From assembly GCF_001583435.1 (NCBI RefSeq), contig NZ_CP013251.1:1881617-1945616 (forward strand): 64,000 bases of DNA, read 5' to 3'. Below are positions 29,201-38,366 of this stretch, in pieces (positions within the stretch are counted from its first letter, which is position 1; each line of letters starts with the position of its first letter). This stretch comes from Endozoicomonas montiporae CL-33 (GTDB lineage: Bacteria > Pseudomonadota > Gammaproteobacteria > Pseudomonadales > Endozoicomonadaceae). The translations under genes and the position numbers were made by a program. Below the pieces are notes generated by a model, which made no database searches, was not told the origin of the DNA, and saw only the letters and a program-made list of their open reading frames with translations.

Positions 29201-29324
29201 TTGTGATATCCGGCAGCTCTCGTATAGGCAGCAGAGTGAAGGCAACGATACCAAAGGTGATCAGCAACAGGCTGACCACAGTGGCGAACACGGGTCGTTT
29301 AACAGACAGATCAGACAGTATCAT
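26229..29324 (-). CDS. RND-family efflux pump permease (AcrB/MexF-type)
   Basis: Inner-membrane proton-driven transporter of 1031 residues. The sequence has the RND plan: one N-terminal helix (LSVKRPVFATVVSLLLITFGI), a large periplasmic loop, six helices, a second loop and six helices. The proton-relay aspartates are seen in GLVVDDAIVVLENI near residue 400. The C-terminal half has GLATKNGILIVEF and ARQRLRPILMTAFTT. It overlaps the adaptor stop by four bases (ATGA), a classical coupled pair. No outer-membrane factor gene is adjacent, so it presumably recruits a TolC-like partner from elsewhere. No regulator gene lies next to it. The substrate range is unknown. Confidence 0.94.
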   Translation of the reverse strand: MILSDLSVKRPVFATVVSLLLITFGIVAFTLLPIRELPDITTPRVSVHTSYTGASADVVESKITNVLEDRLGGIDGIRSIESQSMHGVSRITVEFSTETDMEVAANDVREAMSRASWRLPDEAESPIVWKNSGTGESVLNVTLQSETLSPVELTDYAERTLQDRLSLVDGVSSADIYGGRQYVMRIDLDPIAMAARQLTATDVQSALRRNNIELPAGTVKGDQRSIPVRVLREYDDAEAFRRLVIRQSGTSTVYLEDIATIGTGPKVEESLSKVDGKNVVTIGIVPISNANPLEVINNVKREMAAFEPFLPEGTTLGTTHDSSIFIQGAIDEVYTTLAITIALVILVLYIFLGNARATLIPAVTVPVSLIAAFAVIWVMGFSINILTLLALVLAIGLVVDDAIVVLENIHRHLEMGKPSLFAAWHGAREVGFAVVATTVVLVMVFVPVVFMGGMVGILFREYALTLAGSVCFSSLVALTLSPMMGSRFLKLNTKPSRLNQFTERQLNKLENGYERLVTVFVRRKLLGLTILIASVASSVVLYNMVPKAFMPREDRGSMFVIIRGPEGSSYPAMKEAAEEIEAVLLPKIGDGAIDYSYLQTPGWGAMGDNSGIMILGFKDWSERGISVFEFSDMIREEFAQIPHVQAFPIVRSFMGGSSNPVQFVIGGGSFDQLVEWTDLLMELAKENPGLSDLDVDFNQNQPQMEVSIDRERAQQLGVSAEEIGNTLEIMLGGKNITTFMERGEEYDVFVRGIEEQFLSADDLSQLYVRSATSGQFIRLDNLVSIREVGKSARLRHYNRNRAITLSASLQDGYSLGEALDYLDQLVVDNLPAEAIINYKGESLEYRSNQSSIAYVFALALIIVFLVLAAQFESFVHPLVVMLTVPLGIAGALGGLLLTGESLNIYSQLALIMLIGLATKNGILIVEFANQLRDQGLAFEQAVIQAARQRLRPILMTAFTTVAGSVPLLLASGAGSESRYAIGIIVFFGVLVSSLLTIFVVPSMYALLAQKTQSPEFVSHQLEEQIAQQAAA

Positions 29325-30400
29325 GAACGGACGTCCTCAGCAGGCTCGCCGGTCTCTGCGACTTCTGTGCTCAGAACTCTTACCGGACGACCTGCCGTGA
29401 CTTTTACGACGCCCTGATCAACAATGCTGTCACCTTCCTGCAGGCCGCTGGTGACCGTTATTTTGCTCTCAAGAATAATGCCGGTTTCAATAAACCGTTG
29501 TTGTGGAATGCCTTCTTCGTCCAGAAGGTAAACGTATTGGTCGTTGCCATCAAACAGAACACTTCGAGCCGGAATCACCAGGGAGTCCTGTGTGGGTCGG
29601 GCGACGTTCAATCGCATCAGCATACCCGGGCGTAGTCGTACATCTTCATTTTGCAGTGTGGCTCGTGCCGAAAATGTCAGATTGAGTGGGTCGATTCGTG
29701 GATTAATGGAGTCGATTTCACCACTGAACTGAATGCCGGGCCATGCATCGGTGGTGGCATTAATCAAAGTGCCGGTGGCGATCTCGCTGAAGGTATTTTC
29801 GGGCAGGTCAAAGTACAGTTTCATACTGGACAGGTCATCCAGTGTAGTGATGTTCTGCCCGGCACTGATCATGGCTCCGGTGCTCAGCTCGCTAAAACCC
29901 AGAACCCCGTCAAAGGGTGCTGTGAGTGTGTAGTTCTCCAGGTTGGCGGTCTGGGATTCCAGATTAGCCCTGGCGCGCTCTACCCGGGCTTCCTGGGCTG
30001 CCAACTCATCCTGAGAGACTGCGCGCTTCTCAAACAGTCTGATCATGTAATCCAGCTGGCGATCTTCATCCTTGAGGTTGATTTCTGCTTCCTGAACCCG
30101 GGCGGCCTGCTCTTTATGATCCAGAGTCAGTAATACATCACCCTGTTCAACGGCGATGCCATCGTCAAACTTCAAAGCCGTGACCCGGCCTCCGGTTTGC
30201 GAGGCAAGGTCGATGGACTGGTTGGCTCTTAATGTGCCCAGAGAGTGGAGGTTGCGCTCAATGGGTTGGATGACCACCGAAATGCTGGTCACACTGGGAA
30301 TCGGGCCGGATGCACTTCTGGCATGGGCTTTGATCGGCATGGTAAAGGCGAGCACTGTCGCCAGCGTCGAGACTGCAATAGTTTTAGCGGGTTTGAACAT
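29321..30400 (-). CDS. RND efflux periplasmic adaptor (membrane fusion protein)
   Basis: A 359-residue HlyD/AcrA-type adaptor. An N-terminal signal peptide ends near MPIKAHARS; there is no lipobox cysteine, so it is probably anchored by or released from a cleaved signal. The lipoyl-like half-motifs (SQTGGRVTALKFDDGIAVEQGDVL and LTAPFDGVLGFSELSTGAMI) flank a coiled-coil hairpin (residues about 95-150), followed by beta-barrel and membrane-proximal segments. The hairpin is short, as in MexH-like adaptors. It is the first gene of the two-gene pump operon. Confidence 0.93.
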   Translation of the reverse strand: MFKPAKTIAVSTLATVLAFTMPIKAHARSASGPIPSVTSISVVIQPIERNLHSLGTLRANQSIDLASQTGGRVTALKFDDGIAVEQGDVLLTLDHKEQAARVQEAEINLKDEDRQLDYMIRLFEKRAVSQDELAAQEARVERARANLESQTANLENYTLTAPFDGVLGFSELSTGAMISAGQNITTLDDLSSMKLYFDLPENTFSEIATGTLINATTDAWPGIQFSGEIDSINPRIDPLNLTFSARATLQNEDVRLRPGMLMRLNVARPTQDSLVIPARSVLFDGNDQYVYLLDEEGIPQQRFIETGIILESKITVTSGLQEGDSIVDQGVVKVTAGRPVRVLSTEVAETGEPAEDVRS

Positions 30401-30488
30401 GTTGTACGGCAGAGGCTGTGTGTGGCTTATTTTTCATAAAACATTGTGCAGAGTGTTACGGGCGTAGCCCCAAGGCTGCATGCGAACT

Positions 30489-30512
30489 GCCGCAAAGTGT
30501 AACTTTTGCGGC
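30489..30512. terminator. Stem-loop between minE and the efflux operon
   Basis: gccgcaaagt and acttttgcggc pair with one bulge around a short loop. It lies about 60 bases after the minE stop and upstream of the adaptor gene, separating the two minus-strand operons. No long T-run is seen. Confidence 0.45.
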
Positions 30513-30570
30513 GTTAGGAGGTACATTGCGGATTGTAAAGGTCTGCAAGATTAATGCCTGTGGATGACCC

Positions 30571-30825
30571 TTATGTGTCAGGTAGTTGTACGTTGACTTC
30601 CAGTATGGAGTAGTCGCCTTCGCGATCCAGTTTGATGGAAATGTCATCCTCACTGACTGAAATATACTTGCGCACAACGTCCAGAATATCTTTCTGCATG
30701 GCTGGCAGGACATTCTTGGAGGAACGGCTCATGCGTTCATGGGCGACAATAATTTGTAAACGTTCCTTAGCTGTCGCTGCACTGTTGTCTTCTTTATTGC
30801 TACGGAAAAGCTGAAGCAAGCTCAT
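30571..30825 (-). CDS. minE: Cell division topological specificity factor MinE
   Basis: An 84-residue MinE, the normal size. The N-terminal amphipathic helix (MSLLQLFRS) targets the membrane, the AKERLQIIVAHER segment binds MinD and stimulates its ATPase, and the C-terminal half is the beta-rich dimer domain. Last gene of minC-minD-minE, three bases after the minD stop. With MinCD it places the division septum at mid-cell by pole-to-pole oscillation. Confidence 0.96.
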   Translation of the reverse strand: MSLLQLFRSNKEDNSAATAKERLQIIVAHERMSRSSKNVLPAMQKDILDVVRKYISVSEDDISIKLDREGDYSILEVNVQLPDT

Positions 30826-30828
30826 GTA

Positions 30829-31638
30829 TTAACCCCCGAACATCCTTTGTAAAAAGCCTTTTTTCGGTGCTTCAAGGAAGCGGTGAGGGATATCTGTACC
30901 AAGGAAACGCTCGGTCATATCTTTGTAAGCCTGACCTGCGTCACTGTCCTGCTGGTGAATGACCGGAATGCCCTGGTTAGAAGCTTTCAGTACAGTCAAT
31001 GACTCCGGAATAACCCCCAGCAAAGGAATGGCCAGAATGTCTTTGACATCTTCCACGTTCAGCATTTCACCGCGCTCTACCCGCTCCGGGTTGTAGCGGG
31101 TCAGTAGCAGCCGCTCTTTTACAGGCTCCATATTTTGCTCCGCCCGACGGGAACGGCTTTGCAAAATACCAAGGATGCGGTCAGAGTCTCTGACAGACGA
31201 CACCTCAGGGTTGGTGGTAATAATGGCTTCATCAGCAAAGTAGAGTGCCATCAGGGCGCCGTGTTCAATACCGGCGGGGGAATCGCACACGATGTATTCA
31301 AAGTCTTTGGCCAGTTCTTCCAGCACTGCCTGTACTCCGTCTCTGGTTAATGCTTCCTTGTCACGTGTCTGGGAAGCAGGAAGGACGGCAAGGTTCTCTG
31401 AGCGTTTGTCTCGAATCAGAGCCTGATGCAGTGCTGCTTCGCCATTGATGACATTCACCAGATCGTAGACAACGCGTCGTTCGCATCCCATGACCAGATC
31501 CAGATTTCTGAGACCTACATCAAAATCAATAACGACGGTGCGATGCCCTTGTAAAGCCAGGCCGGTGGCGAATGAGGCGCTGGTCGTTGTTTTACCAACA
31601 CCTCCTTTTCCTGAGGTAACAACGATGATACGGGCCAA
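30829..31638 (-). CDS. minD: Septum-site determining ATPase MinD
   Basis: A 269-residue ParA/MinD ATPase. The deviant Walker A is SGKGGVGKTT near residue 10; IDFDVGLRNLDLVMGCERRVVYD and CDSPAGIEHGA are MinD signatures. The C-terminus ends in an amphipathic, basic helix (KKGFLQRMFGG) that binds the membrane when ATP is bound. It recruits MinC to block FtsZ at the poles and is released by MinE. Confidence 0.97.
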   Translation of the reverse strand: MARIIVVTSGKGGVGKTTTSASFATGLALQGHRTVVIDFDVGLRNLDLVMGCERRVVYDLVNVINGEAALHQALIRDKRSENLAVLPASQTRDKEALTRDGVQAVLEELAKDFEYIVCDSPAGIEHGALMALYFADEAIITTNPEVSSVRDSDRILGILQSRSRRAEQNMEPVKERLLLTRYNPERVERGEMLNVEDVKDILAIPLLGVIPESLTVLKASNQGIPVIHQQDSDAGQAYKDMTERFLGTDIPHRFLEAPKKGFLQRMFGG

Positions 31639-31680
31639 GTTAAACTTCCTGAATACTTGATTAACTGGAGGCCCCAGTAT

Positions 31681-32466
31681 TTATGAAAGAGCAGTTATGT
31701 GCAAGTGATCGTTATCAAGGAATATTTGTGCGTTCTGTCCCCAGCGATGACTCCATACGCTGCTTTGATCCTGACTGGTCAATTTGTACTGCCCGCTGAT
31801 GGATACCAGCTCGGCTTCAAACTGGTTACAGAATATCCTGGCTTTTTTGTCGCCGTTAACCCCGGCAAGGGCTCGTCCCCGGAACGAGCCGTATATATGA
31901 ATATGGCCGCCAGCCAGAAGTTCTGCGCCTTCGCTGACCTGGCCAAGGACAATAAGATCGCCTTCCGAGTAGAGCTGCTGCCCTGAACGTACCGGACGAC
32001 TGATAATAGTGGCCTCTGGTCGTACAGGTTCCTGCCGGTTCTTTTCTACTGGAATCTTTGCGTCGGGTTGACTGAGCATTACGACATTGCTGTTTTGAGG
32101 ATTGCTATGCCTTTTCTGCTTCTGGTGCGGAAGCCAGGCGACACCAGCCAGTTGTGCAGTTTTTTTATGATGCTCGGTACCTCCGCGAAGCGCAACAAGG
32201 ATCATTCCGGTATGGTGCAGCAGGTGTCGTATGCTCACCAGATTCAGATCTTCACTGTCGTCTGATAGCTTGTCAAGATCCAGAACGACAGGTGTCTGAT
32301 GAAAAAAGTGAGGCGCCTTGCTGGTCATGCCTTCCAGCTGTTGCTTCAAGCGTCGGTGGCTGGTGGTATGCAGTTCAAGGGTTGTCAGTGTGTAGAGACT
32401 GCCTTTGAGTTGAAAGGCGGGCGGACTTTTGGAATTAACAACAGAGGCCATAACAGCAATATCCAT
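31681..32466 (-). CDS. minC: Septum-site determining protein MinC
   Basis: The FtsZ assembly inhibitor, 261 residues. The N-terminal domain (about 1-110) resembles the FtsZ-antagonist fold; a linker rich in Q and N follows; the C-terminal beta-helix (about 150-255) has YSEGDLIVLGQVSEGAELLAGGHIHIYG-type repeats, written here only in part, and GRALAGVNG, the MinD-binding and dimer part. The start at 32466 has GAGAGA close upstream; a later Met at codon 6 lacks a ribosome site. First gene of the operon, divergent from the acyltransferase. Confidence 0.94.
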   Translation of the reverse strand: MDIAVMASVVNSKSPPAFQLKGSLYTLTTLELHTTSHRRLKQQLEGMTSKAPHFFHQTPVVLDLDKLSDDSEDLNLVSIRHLLHHTGMILVALRGGTEHHKKTAQLAGVAWLPHQKQKRHSNPQNSNVVMLSQPDAKIPVEKNRQEPVRPEATIISRPVRSGQQLYSEGDLIVLGQVSEGAELLAGGHIHIYGSFRGRALAGVNGDKKARIFCNQFEAELVSISGQYKLTSQDQSSVWSHRWGQNAQIFLDNDHLHITALS

Positions 32467-32652
32467 TCTCTCAAGCCTGATATTTTGCTGAGAGTAATAG
32501 GCTGGGTATCAAATCACAAGTATTTTGTACAAGGCTGTTGTGATTGCTTTCTTTTGAAATAGTTGGCTGTGAGAAGTGACAAGTCACTGGTTTTCGCTTA
32601 TTAATGACTCTGCTTGTTGAATTTACTTGCTCAAGACAGTTGTTCAGGGTTT

Positions 32653-33597
32653 ATGTCGAAAAAAATTACAAATACAACAGAAGCCGACCGGTTTTACTGG
32701 TCTTTTCTCCTCCCGAGGTACTGGTTGATCTGGCTGGGTTTGGGGTTGACCGTACTTCCGTCATTGTTACCTTATCGGGTGCTGGTTCGTTTTGGCGAAT
32801 GGATTGGCAGGCGTTTGTATCATCGCGGTGGCAAGCGAGTGGATATTGCCAGGGTGAATCTGGAAAAATGTTTCCCGGAAAAGACGGCTGAGGAACGCGA
32901 GGCATTACTGCAGGCTAATTTTGAATCGGTGGGGATCGGTTTGATGGAAGTGGTCATGGCCTGGTGGTGGCCAAAATCAAGGCTGGAAAAGCTGGTGCGC
33001 TTTAAAGGATTGGAACACCTTGAGGGAGCGCAGGGGAAATTACTGCTGATTCTGCATTTTACCACCATCGAAATTACAGGCGCGTTTATCGCCCTGCGTC
33101 ATAGTCTTGACGCCACCTATCGGGAACACAAAAATCCGGTGTTTGAGTACATGCAGAGGAAGCAGCGTCAACGTTATGACCGTCAGAGTCGTTTATTGGG
33201 CAGAAGGGATGTGCGGGGAATGCTCCGGTCATTGCGTGGCGGGCGCACGGTCTGGTATTCGCCGGATCAGGATTATGGCCCGAAGCAAAGTGTGTTTGCC
33301 TCTTTTTTTGGGGTGCAGGCGGCTACTGTAACGGGGACGTCGAGGATGGCGAAAATGGGCAGAGCGCAGGTGGTTCCTATGGTATTGAAGCGCTTGCCGG
33401 GTGCCAGTGGCTATGAGCTGGAAGTGTTTGAAGGATGGGCTGATTTTCCTGAAGGCGATGATCAGAGGGATGCTGAAAGGGTCAATCGTTACATAGAAAA
33501 CCAGGTAAAAAAACACCCGGAACAATATATGTGGCTGCACAGGCGATTTAAGACTCGCCCTGAAGGAGAGGCTGGTTTTTACAAAAAAGCCCGTTAG
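32653..33597 (+). CDS. lpxL: LpxL/LpxM-family lipid A acyltransferase
   Basis: Inner-membrane acyltransferase of the HtrB/LpxL family that adds a secondary acyl chain to Kdo2-lipid IVA. The 314 residues start with a membrane anchor (YWLIWLGLGLTVLPSLLP). The H-x4-E catalytic motif is HFTTIE near residue 135, and DQDYGPKQSVFASFFG matches the family's conserved core. The C-terminal YMWLHRRFKTRP is also typical. I use the ATG at 32653; an in-frame TTG at 32614 would add 13 residues without a better site. Whether it is LpxL, LpxM or LpxP cannot be decided from sequence. Confidence 0.88.
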   Translation: MSKKITNTTEADRFYWSFLLPRYWLIWLGLGLTVLPSLLPYRVLVRFGEWIGRRLYHRGGKRVDIARVNLEKCFPEKTAEEREALLQANFESVGIGLMEVVMAWWWPKSRLEKLVRFKGLEHLEGAQGKLLLILHFTTIEITGAFIALRHSLDATYREHKNPVFEYMQRKQRQRYDRQSRLLGRRDVRGMLRSLRGGRTVWYSPDQDYGPKQSVFASFFGVQAATVTGTSRMAKMGRAQVVPMVLKRLPGASGYELEVFEGWADFPEGDDQRDAERVNRYIENQVKKHPEQYMWLHRRFKTRPEGEAGFYKKAR

Positions 33598-33768
33598 TCG
33601 TCTGTTTAGCCCTGCTGCACAAGCGGTCGTTGGAAGCTGTTTGCTATGGCCGGGCTGTCTTTCTACAGTTCTATATAGAAATATTCTCTATAAAGAAAGT
33701 CGATGTTGCGTGGTGTTATTCCTTTAAGCGGGGCTGGCCGGGCGCACAGACAGCAGGGAGGCTGATTG

Positions 33769-35199
33769 ATGAGACCCTCACAAAGACCGGTTAAACCCAA
33801 CTCTTCTGGTTATTTCACGGGCAGAAGTCAGGTTGGATCCAAGGGTGTTGATAACGATACATTGCTGTTTGGGCGCCAGCGTGAGAGTGAGGGGAAAGCT
33901 TTCCTTAATACACTCAGTCGTCTGGCCTTTATCATACGTCATCCCAAAATCTACCTGAGACAAAGAAAAGAAGATCGCCAGATAAGGCAGCAGGAGATTA
34001 ATGATGGCAAGTTTCAGGATACCCGGAATATTACTGATCGCAAGATTACCAGAGATCACAAGCATATGCAGGCTGTCACCAGAAACATGCAATCCAGAAT
34101 CAGCAAAGATCACAGAATCGGATATGACCCTCAGGCGGATGACATTCGAGAGCTGGAGCATGTGCAAAAAGTCAGGGTAGGCTTCTGGGATGATGTGCCT
34201 GGTTTGTCCAAGCCAAAGACGAAGAAACAGCGTGATAAGCTGGACCGGTTGAAGGCGGAATTTGACCGTGAACGTAAAGAGTTGAAAAAACGCAATGCCA
34301 GCGTAGCCAAGAATATAAAGGGCTTAAAGAACGATTCCGAAGAGATTAAAGATCTGGAAGACCGGATTGAAACACAGCGAAGCGCTCATAATGAAATTGT
34401 TGAATTGTTAATCCGGATGGATGACGATAAAACCGATGTTATCTATGACGACAACGGTGTTAAGAAAACCCGTGCAGAGTTGAATGAACAGCGTGTTCTG
34501 CTTAGGGATGAGGTCTCCAAAGACAGAGAAAGGTTGGCGAAACTTCGGGTAGATCGCTCTTACCTGACCGACCAGCAGCGAGAGAATGATGAGGTTATGG
34601 AGGCTGTTCATAACGATATGGTTGACTGGATGCAGTCCTCTGAGGAAGAGTATCAGCAGTTATTGGTTCTTCTGGAGAAGTTTCCAAGCTTGGTTGGCCG
34701 TATGGGTGGTAAGGATGTCGCAGCGAAAATGGCCAAGGGTGATCAGCTTAAACGCTTCAGGGTGGATGTTATCGGTGACTTGGAACAAAGATTTTTAAGT
34801 GCCAGAGGCAATGCAACTGTTGAAAAAAAGTTAGGTCGAAAAATTTATGTCGGGCGCATGGTGGCGATGCGCATGGGTGATATGATTCGTGGTACCGATA
34901 CGCCCGAAGCTCTTCGGGAACAGGTGGAGAAGTACACTGGCAAAAAGCTTGAACTTCCGGTGGCCTCTGATAGAAAGGTGCCGCTGAGTCCTTTCAGTCC
35001 TTTTGCTTACAAGGCAACTAATGCAGATGATGATAATTGGGGCAAGGACGGCTGGGAGAATGGCTTTGATTTTCCTGATGGCGAGGATAGTGGCATTGAG
35101 GATACCGAGTCATTAGATGGACGCAACTCTCCAGCTCCTCCGCACTCTGTGGATCAGAAGCCTTCAGTAGATGACGATGATGAGCTTGATCTCAGATAA
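33769..35199 (+). CDS. Unknown charged coiled-coil protein
   Basis: A 476-residue protein of no family I recognise. The start ATG at 33769 has GGGAGG at ideal spacing. The N-terminus is basic; residues about 140-290 are a long charged coiled coil (KLDRLKAEFDRERKELKKRN and later LLRDEVSKDRERLAKL). A compact part around IYVGRMVAMRMGDMIRG follows, and the tail is acidic and serine-rich, ending DDDDELDLR. There is no signal peptide or membrane segment. It resembles in style the proteins at 49475 and 60404 (charged, repeat-prone, unique), though I see no direct similarity. It could be a secreted effector or structural protein; this is a guess. Confidence 0.75.
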   Translation: MRPSQRPVKPNSSGYFTGRSQVGSKGVDNDTLLFGRQRESEGKAFLNTLSRLAFIIRHPKIYLRQRKEDRQIRQQEINDGKFQDTRNITDRKITRDHKHMQAVTRNMQSRISKDHRIGYDPQADDIRELEHVQKVRVGFWDDVPGLSKPKTKKQRDKLDRLKAEFDRERKELKKRNASVAKNIKGLKNDSEEIKDLEDRIETQRSAHNEIVELLIRMDDDKTDVIYDDNGVKKTRAELNEQRVLLRDEVSKDRERLAKLRVDRSYLTDQQRENDEVMEAVHNDMVDWMQSSEEEYQQLLVLLEKFPSLVGRMGGKDVAAKMAKGDQLKRFRVDVIGDLEQRFLSARGNATVEKKLGRKIYVGRMVAMRMGDMIRGTDTPEALREQVEKYTGKKLELPVASDRKVPLSPFSPFAYKATNADDDNWGKDGWENGFDFPDGEDSGIEDTESLDGRNSPAPPHSVDQKPSVDDDDELDLR

Positions 35200-35208
35200 A
35201 ACGTGGAA

Positions 35209-35242
35209 TTATGCCCTTTTCCAAACGAGGAAAAGGGCATAA
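35209..35242. terminator. Bidirectional terminator between convergent genes
   Basis: ttatgcccttttcc and ggaaaagggcataa form a perfect 14-bp stem with loop aaacga, between the coiled-coil gene stop and the rapA stop. Confidence 0.85.
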
Positions 35243-35263
35243 GCCATTTTGAATGCGAGAGTG

Positions 35264-38146
35264 TCAACCCGCAATCATCAATCGCAAACCATCCAGTCTC
35301 AGCATGGCATTCTGCAAACACTGATGCCCAATCGCTGCCTGATTCTTGAGATGTTCAATCTCTTCATCACGAACGTTAGGGTTAACCGCTTTCAGGGCCG
35401 CCAGACGTTTGATCTCTTCCGTCACCGCCGAGAGCAGGGCTGAACAGGCTTCCGACACAATTGGCTGAACAGCATCCTTGGCGTAACCTTCTGCACGTTC
35501 CAGCATTTTCAGAATGGGTTCGCGCTGCGCTTTAACCAGCTTTTTCGCCATGCCTTTTTTGATCGGCTGTAACTGAGAGTTCAACGTATCAAAGGCGACA
35601 CGGGAGGCCAGATTGTTCATGCCCGGATCAATCAGACAACGAATTGGTGTGGCGGGCAGGTAGCGATCCAGCTGCAGGCGTCGATCACCACTGCTTTCCA
35701 CCACATAGATGGCTTCCAGCAGCATGGTGCCGGGTTTCAGGGCTTTGTTTTTCAACAGCGCCACTGATGTGTTGCCCATATCGCTGGTGAGCAGCATTTC
35801 CATACTGTCGCTGACCATCGGGTGTTCCCAGGTCAGGAAGTGCATGTCTTCCCGGGAGAGCGCCATTTCGCGGTCAAAGGTCACGGTCATACCGTCAGCG
35901 GAAAGCATCGGGAATGAAGTCACCATGTGGCTGCCCGGACGAATCACCAGACAATGCCTGGAGTGGTCTTCCGACTCTACACCAAAGCCTTCGAACAGCT
36001 TTTCCATGTAACGCTTCAGCTGTCGTGGTTCTTCCTGCTCTTCAATGTCGTTGATCATGTCTTCATTGGAAGACAGTCCGCGGGAGTTGATTTCCAACAG
36101 GCGATCGCGACCATTGTGCAGATGCTCTTTGACCTCGGTATTCAGAGCCGCGGTTTCGCTGATCAGGGGTTCGATGTCTTCCAGCGTGGTGTTGCTTTCC
36201 GGCTGCAGCAGGGCTTGCAGTTGCTCACCATGCTTTTCAAACACCATACTGCCTGACGGGCAGGTATCGGCAAAAGCATCCAGACCTCTGTCGTACCAGT
36301 GGAACAGTAACTCCTGACTGGTGCCGGTGATGTAGGGCACATGAATCTTGATGGTTTCCGTCTGGCCAATTCGATCCAGACGACCAATGCGCTGTTCCAG
36401 CAGATCCGGATGGGATGGCAGATCAAACAGTACCAGATGATGAGCAAACTGGAAGTTACGACCTTCACTGCCAATCTCGGAACAGATCAGTACCTGAGCG
36501 CCGTACTCTTCATCGGCAAACCATGCGGCAGCCCGGTCACGCTCAACAATGCTCATGTTTTCATGGAAAACCCCAGCAGGAATGCCGGAAGTAATGCGCA
36601 GAGCGTCTTCCAGATCCAGTGCCGTGTTGGCATTGGCGCAGATCACCAGTACTTTCTGCTTCTTCAGCAGTTTCAGCAGGTTGATCAGCCAGTCAGTGCG
36701 TGGATCGACTTTCCACCATGGGTCCATATCTTCCACGGTGATGCGGGACTGGTAAGCCAGTTCCGGATAAAGACTGGAACGGGTCTCCGTCTCTTCTTCC
36801 AGGGCGATCTGGTACAGTTCCGGTAATGGCTGTGGATAACCCTGAACGACACGTCCCGGGAAGCCACCCACCGCAGCACGGGTGTTTCGGAACAGAATAC
36901 GTCCGGTGCCATGACGATCCAGCAGGCTGCGCAGCAGTCGATCGCGGGAAGACGCTCTCAGCTCTTCATCACCCATATTGATGTTATCAATCAGGTTCTG
37001 GCAGTCAGCCCCCAGGAAGCTGATCAGATGCTTCTGAGCGGTTTCCGGCAGGCGATCATTTTCCAGTAGTTCCTGCACCGCTTCAGCCACAGGCTCGTAG
37101 GTCTTTTCTTCTTCCTGATAAGCTTCCAGATCGTGGAAACGATCAGGGTCCAGCAGGCGAAGGCGGGCAAAGTGGCTTTCAGGGCCCATTTGCTCCGGGG
37201 TGGCTGTCAGCAGCAACAGGCCGGGAATATGGCGCGAGAGTTGCTCGACAGTGCAGTACTCTGTGCTCGGGTTTTCTTCATCCCAGACCAGGTGATGGGC
37301 CTCATCGACCACCAACAGATCCCAGTCGGTCTGCATGGCCTGCTCAAAGCGTTCGGCATTGTTGCTGAGAAAATCCAGACTGCACAGAATCAGCTGTTCG
37401 GTATTGAACGGATTGTCGTCATCGGCGTTACGGCAGCGTTCTTCATCAAACAGGCTGAAGTGCAGATTGAAGCGGCGCAACATTTCGACCAGCCACTGAT
37501 GTTGCAGGCTTTCCGGCACCAGAATCAGAATACGGCCAGCCCGCCCGGTGACCAGTTGCTGATGCAATATCAGACCGGCCTCAATGGTTTTACCCATGCC
37601 CACTTCGTCAGCCAGCATCACCCGTGGAGCGTGTCGGCCAGACACTTCCCGGGCAATATGCAGCTGATGCGGAATCAGGCTGGTGCGCGCGCCAACCAGT
37701 CCACGCAGAGGTGAACGCTTCAGCTTGTGGTTGTGCTGCAGGGTTTTGTAGCGCAGGGAAAAGTTGCTGTTCTGATCAATCTGACCAGCCAGCATGCGAT
37801 CCTGCGGTTTGTTGAAACGAATAAAGTTGCCCAGACCGGATTCGGGCAACACAGCGGCCTGACCATCAGACGATCCGCCTGAGATCACACCTTCGTAAGT
37901 TAACAGGCCATTGCTTTCAATGGTGTCTGTTACCGTCATGATCCAGCCCTCGTGACTTTCTACTTTGTCACCAGGGTTGAACTGCACACGTGTTAATGGG
38001 CAATTGTTAACGGAATAAAGCCGGGTTTCACCGGTAGCGGGGAACAGTAGGGTGACCATCCGTCCGTCGAGGGTAAGCACAGTGCCTAAACCCTGTTCAG
38101 TTTCGGTGTCACTAATCCAACGTTGTCCAGGAACGAAGCTCGTCAT
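35264..38146 (-). CDS. rapA: RNA polymerase-associated ATPase RapA (HepA)
   Basis: SWI2/SNF2 ATPase that binds RNA polymerase and promotes its recycling. About 960 residues, like E. coli RapA (968). The N-terminal Tudor-like domains (FVPGQRWISDTETEQGLGTV, TLLFPATGETRLY) match closely. Walker A is in LADEVGMGKT near residue 182, a DEAH box (VDEAHHL) near 285, and the second lobe has SEIGSEGRNFQFAHHLVLFD with RIGRLDRIGQ. The ATG at 38146 aligns with known RapA starts; a TTG nine codons upstream is less likely. Single gene. Confidence 0.96.
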   Translation of the reverse strand: MTSFVPGQRWISDTETEQGLGTVLTLDGRMVTLLFPATGETRLYSVNNCPLTRVQFNPGDKVESHEGWIMTVTDTIESNGLLTYEGVISGGSSDGQAAVLPESGLGNFIRFNKPQDRMLAGQIDQNSNFSLRYKTLQHNHKLKRSPLRGLVGARTSLIPHQLHIAREVSGRHAPRVMLADEVGMGKTIEAGLILHQQLVTGRAGRILILVPESLQHQWLVEMLRRFNLHFSLFDEERCRNADDDNPFNTEQLILCSLDFLSNNAERFEQAMQTDWDLLVVDEAHHLVWDEENPSTEYCTVEQLSRHIPGLLLLTATPEQMGPESHFARLRLLDPDRFHDLEAYQEEEKTYEPVAEAVQELLENDRLPETAQKHLISFLGADCQNLIDNINMGDEELRASSRDRLLRSLLDRHGTGRILFRNTRAAVGGFPGRVVQGYPQPLPELYQIALEEETETRSSLYPELAYQSRITVEDMDPWWKVDPRTDWLINLLKLLKKQKVLVICANANTALDLEDALRITSGIPAGVFHENMSIVERDRAAAWFADEEYGAQVLICSEIGSEGRNFQFAHHLVLFDLPSHPDLLEQRIGRLDRIGQTETIKIHVPYITGTSQELLFHWYDRGLDAFADTCPSGSMVFEKHGEQLQALLQPESNTTLEDIEPLISETAALNTEVKEHLHNGRDRLLEINSRGLSSNEDMINDIEEQEEPRQLKRYMEKLFEGFGVESEDHSRHCLVIRPGSHMVTSFPMLSADGMTVTFDREMALSREDMHFLTWEHPMVSDSMEMLLTSDMGNTSVALLKNKALKPGTMLLEAIYVVESSGDRRLQLDRYLPATPIRCLIDPGMNNLASRVAFDTLNSQLQPIKKGMAKKLVKAQREPILKMLERAEGYAKDAVQPIVSEACSALLSAVTEEIKRLAALKAVNPNVRDEEIEHLKNQAAIGHQCLQNAMLRLDGLRLMIAG

Positions 38147-38307
38147 GTCGTGACTACATACCTTGCCAGACAAAAAAGGGCGCTATATTAGCGGAATTAC
38201 TTCTATAAGCAACCAGTACAAGTGCTAGATTTGCTGCCTTTTTACGTTTGAACGTTGTGCATGTGAACACGGTACCGGTGCGGAGAGCCTATGAATTATA
38301 GACAGAA

Positions 38308-38335
38308 ACCGAAGCGGAGTGGATTCTGCTTCGGT
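38308..38335 (-). terminator. Probable yebG terminator
   Basis: accgaagc and gcttcggt pair around a 12-base loop; on the minus strand a moderately T-rich run follows. It lies about 30 bases past the yebG stop. Confidence 0.55.
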
Positions 38336-38366
38336 GAGTGCGGAGTAAATCAGGTGGGTTACAGTG

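Noticed and set aside
30456..30713. 85-codon minus-strand frame overlapping minE
   Set aside because: Out-of-frame shadow of minE, which is complete and normal in size.
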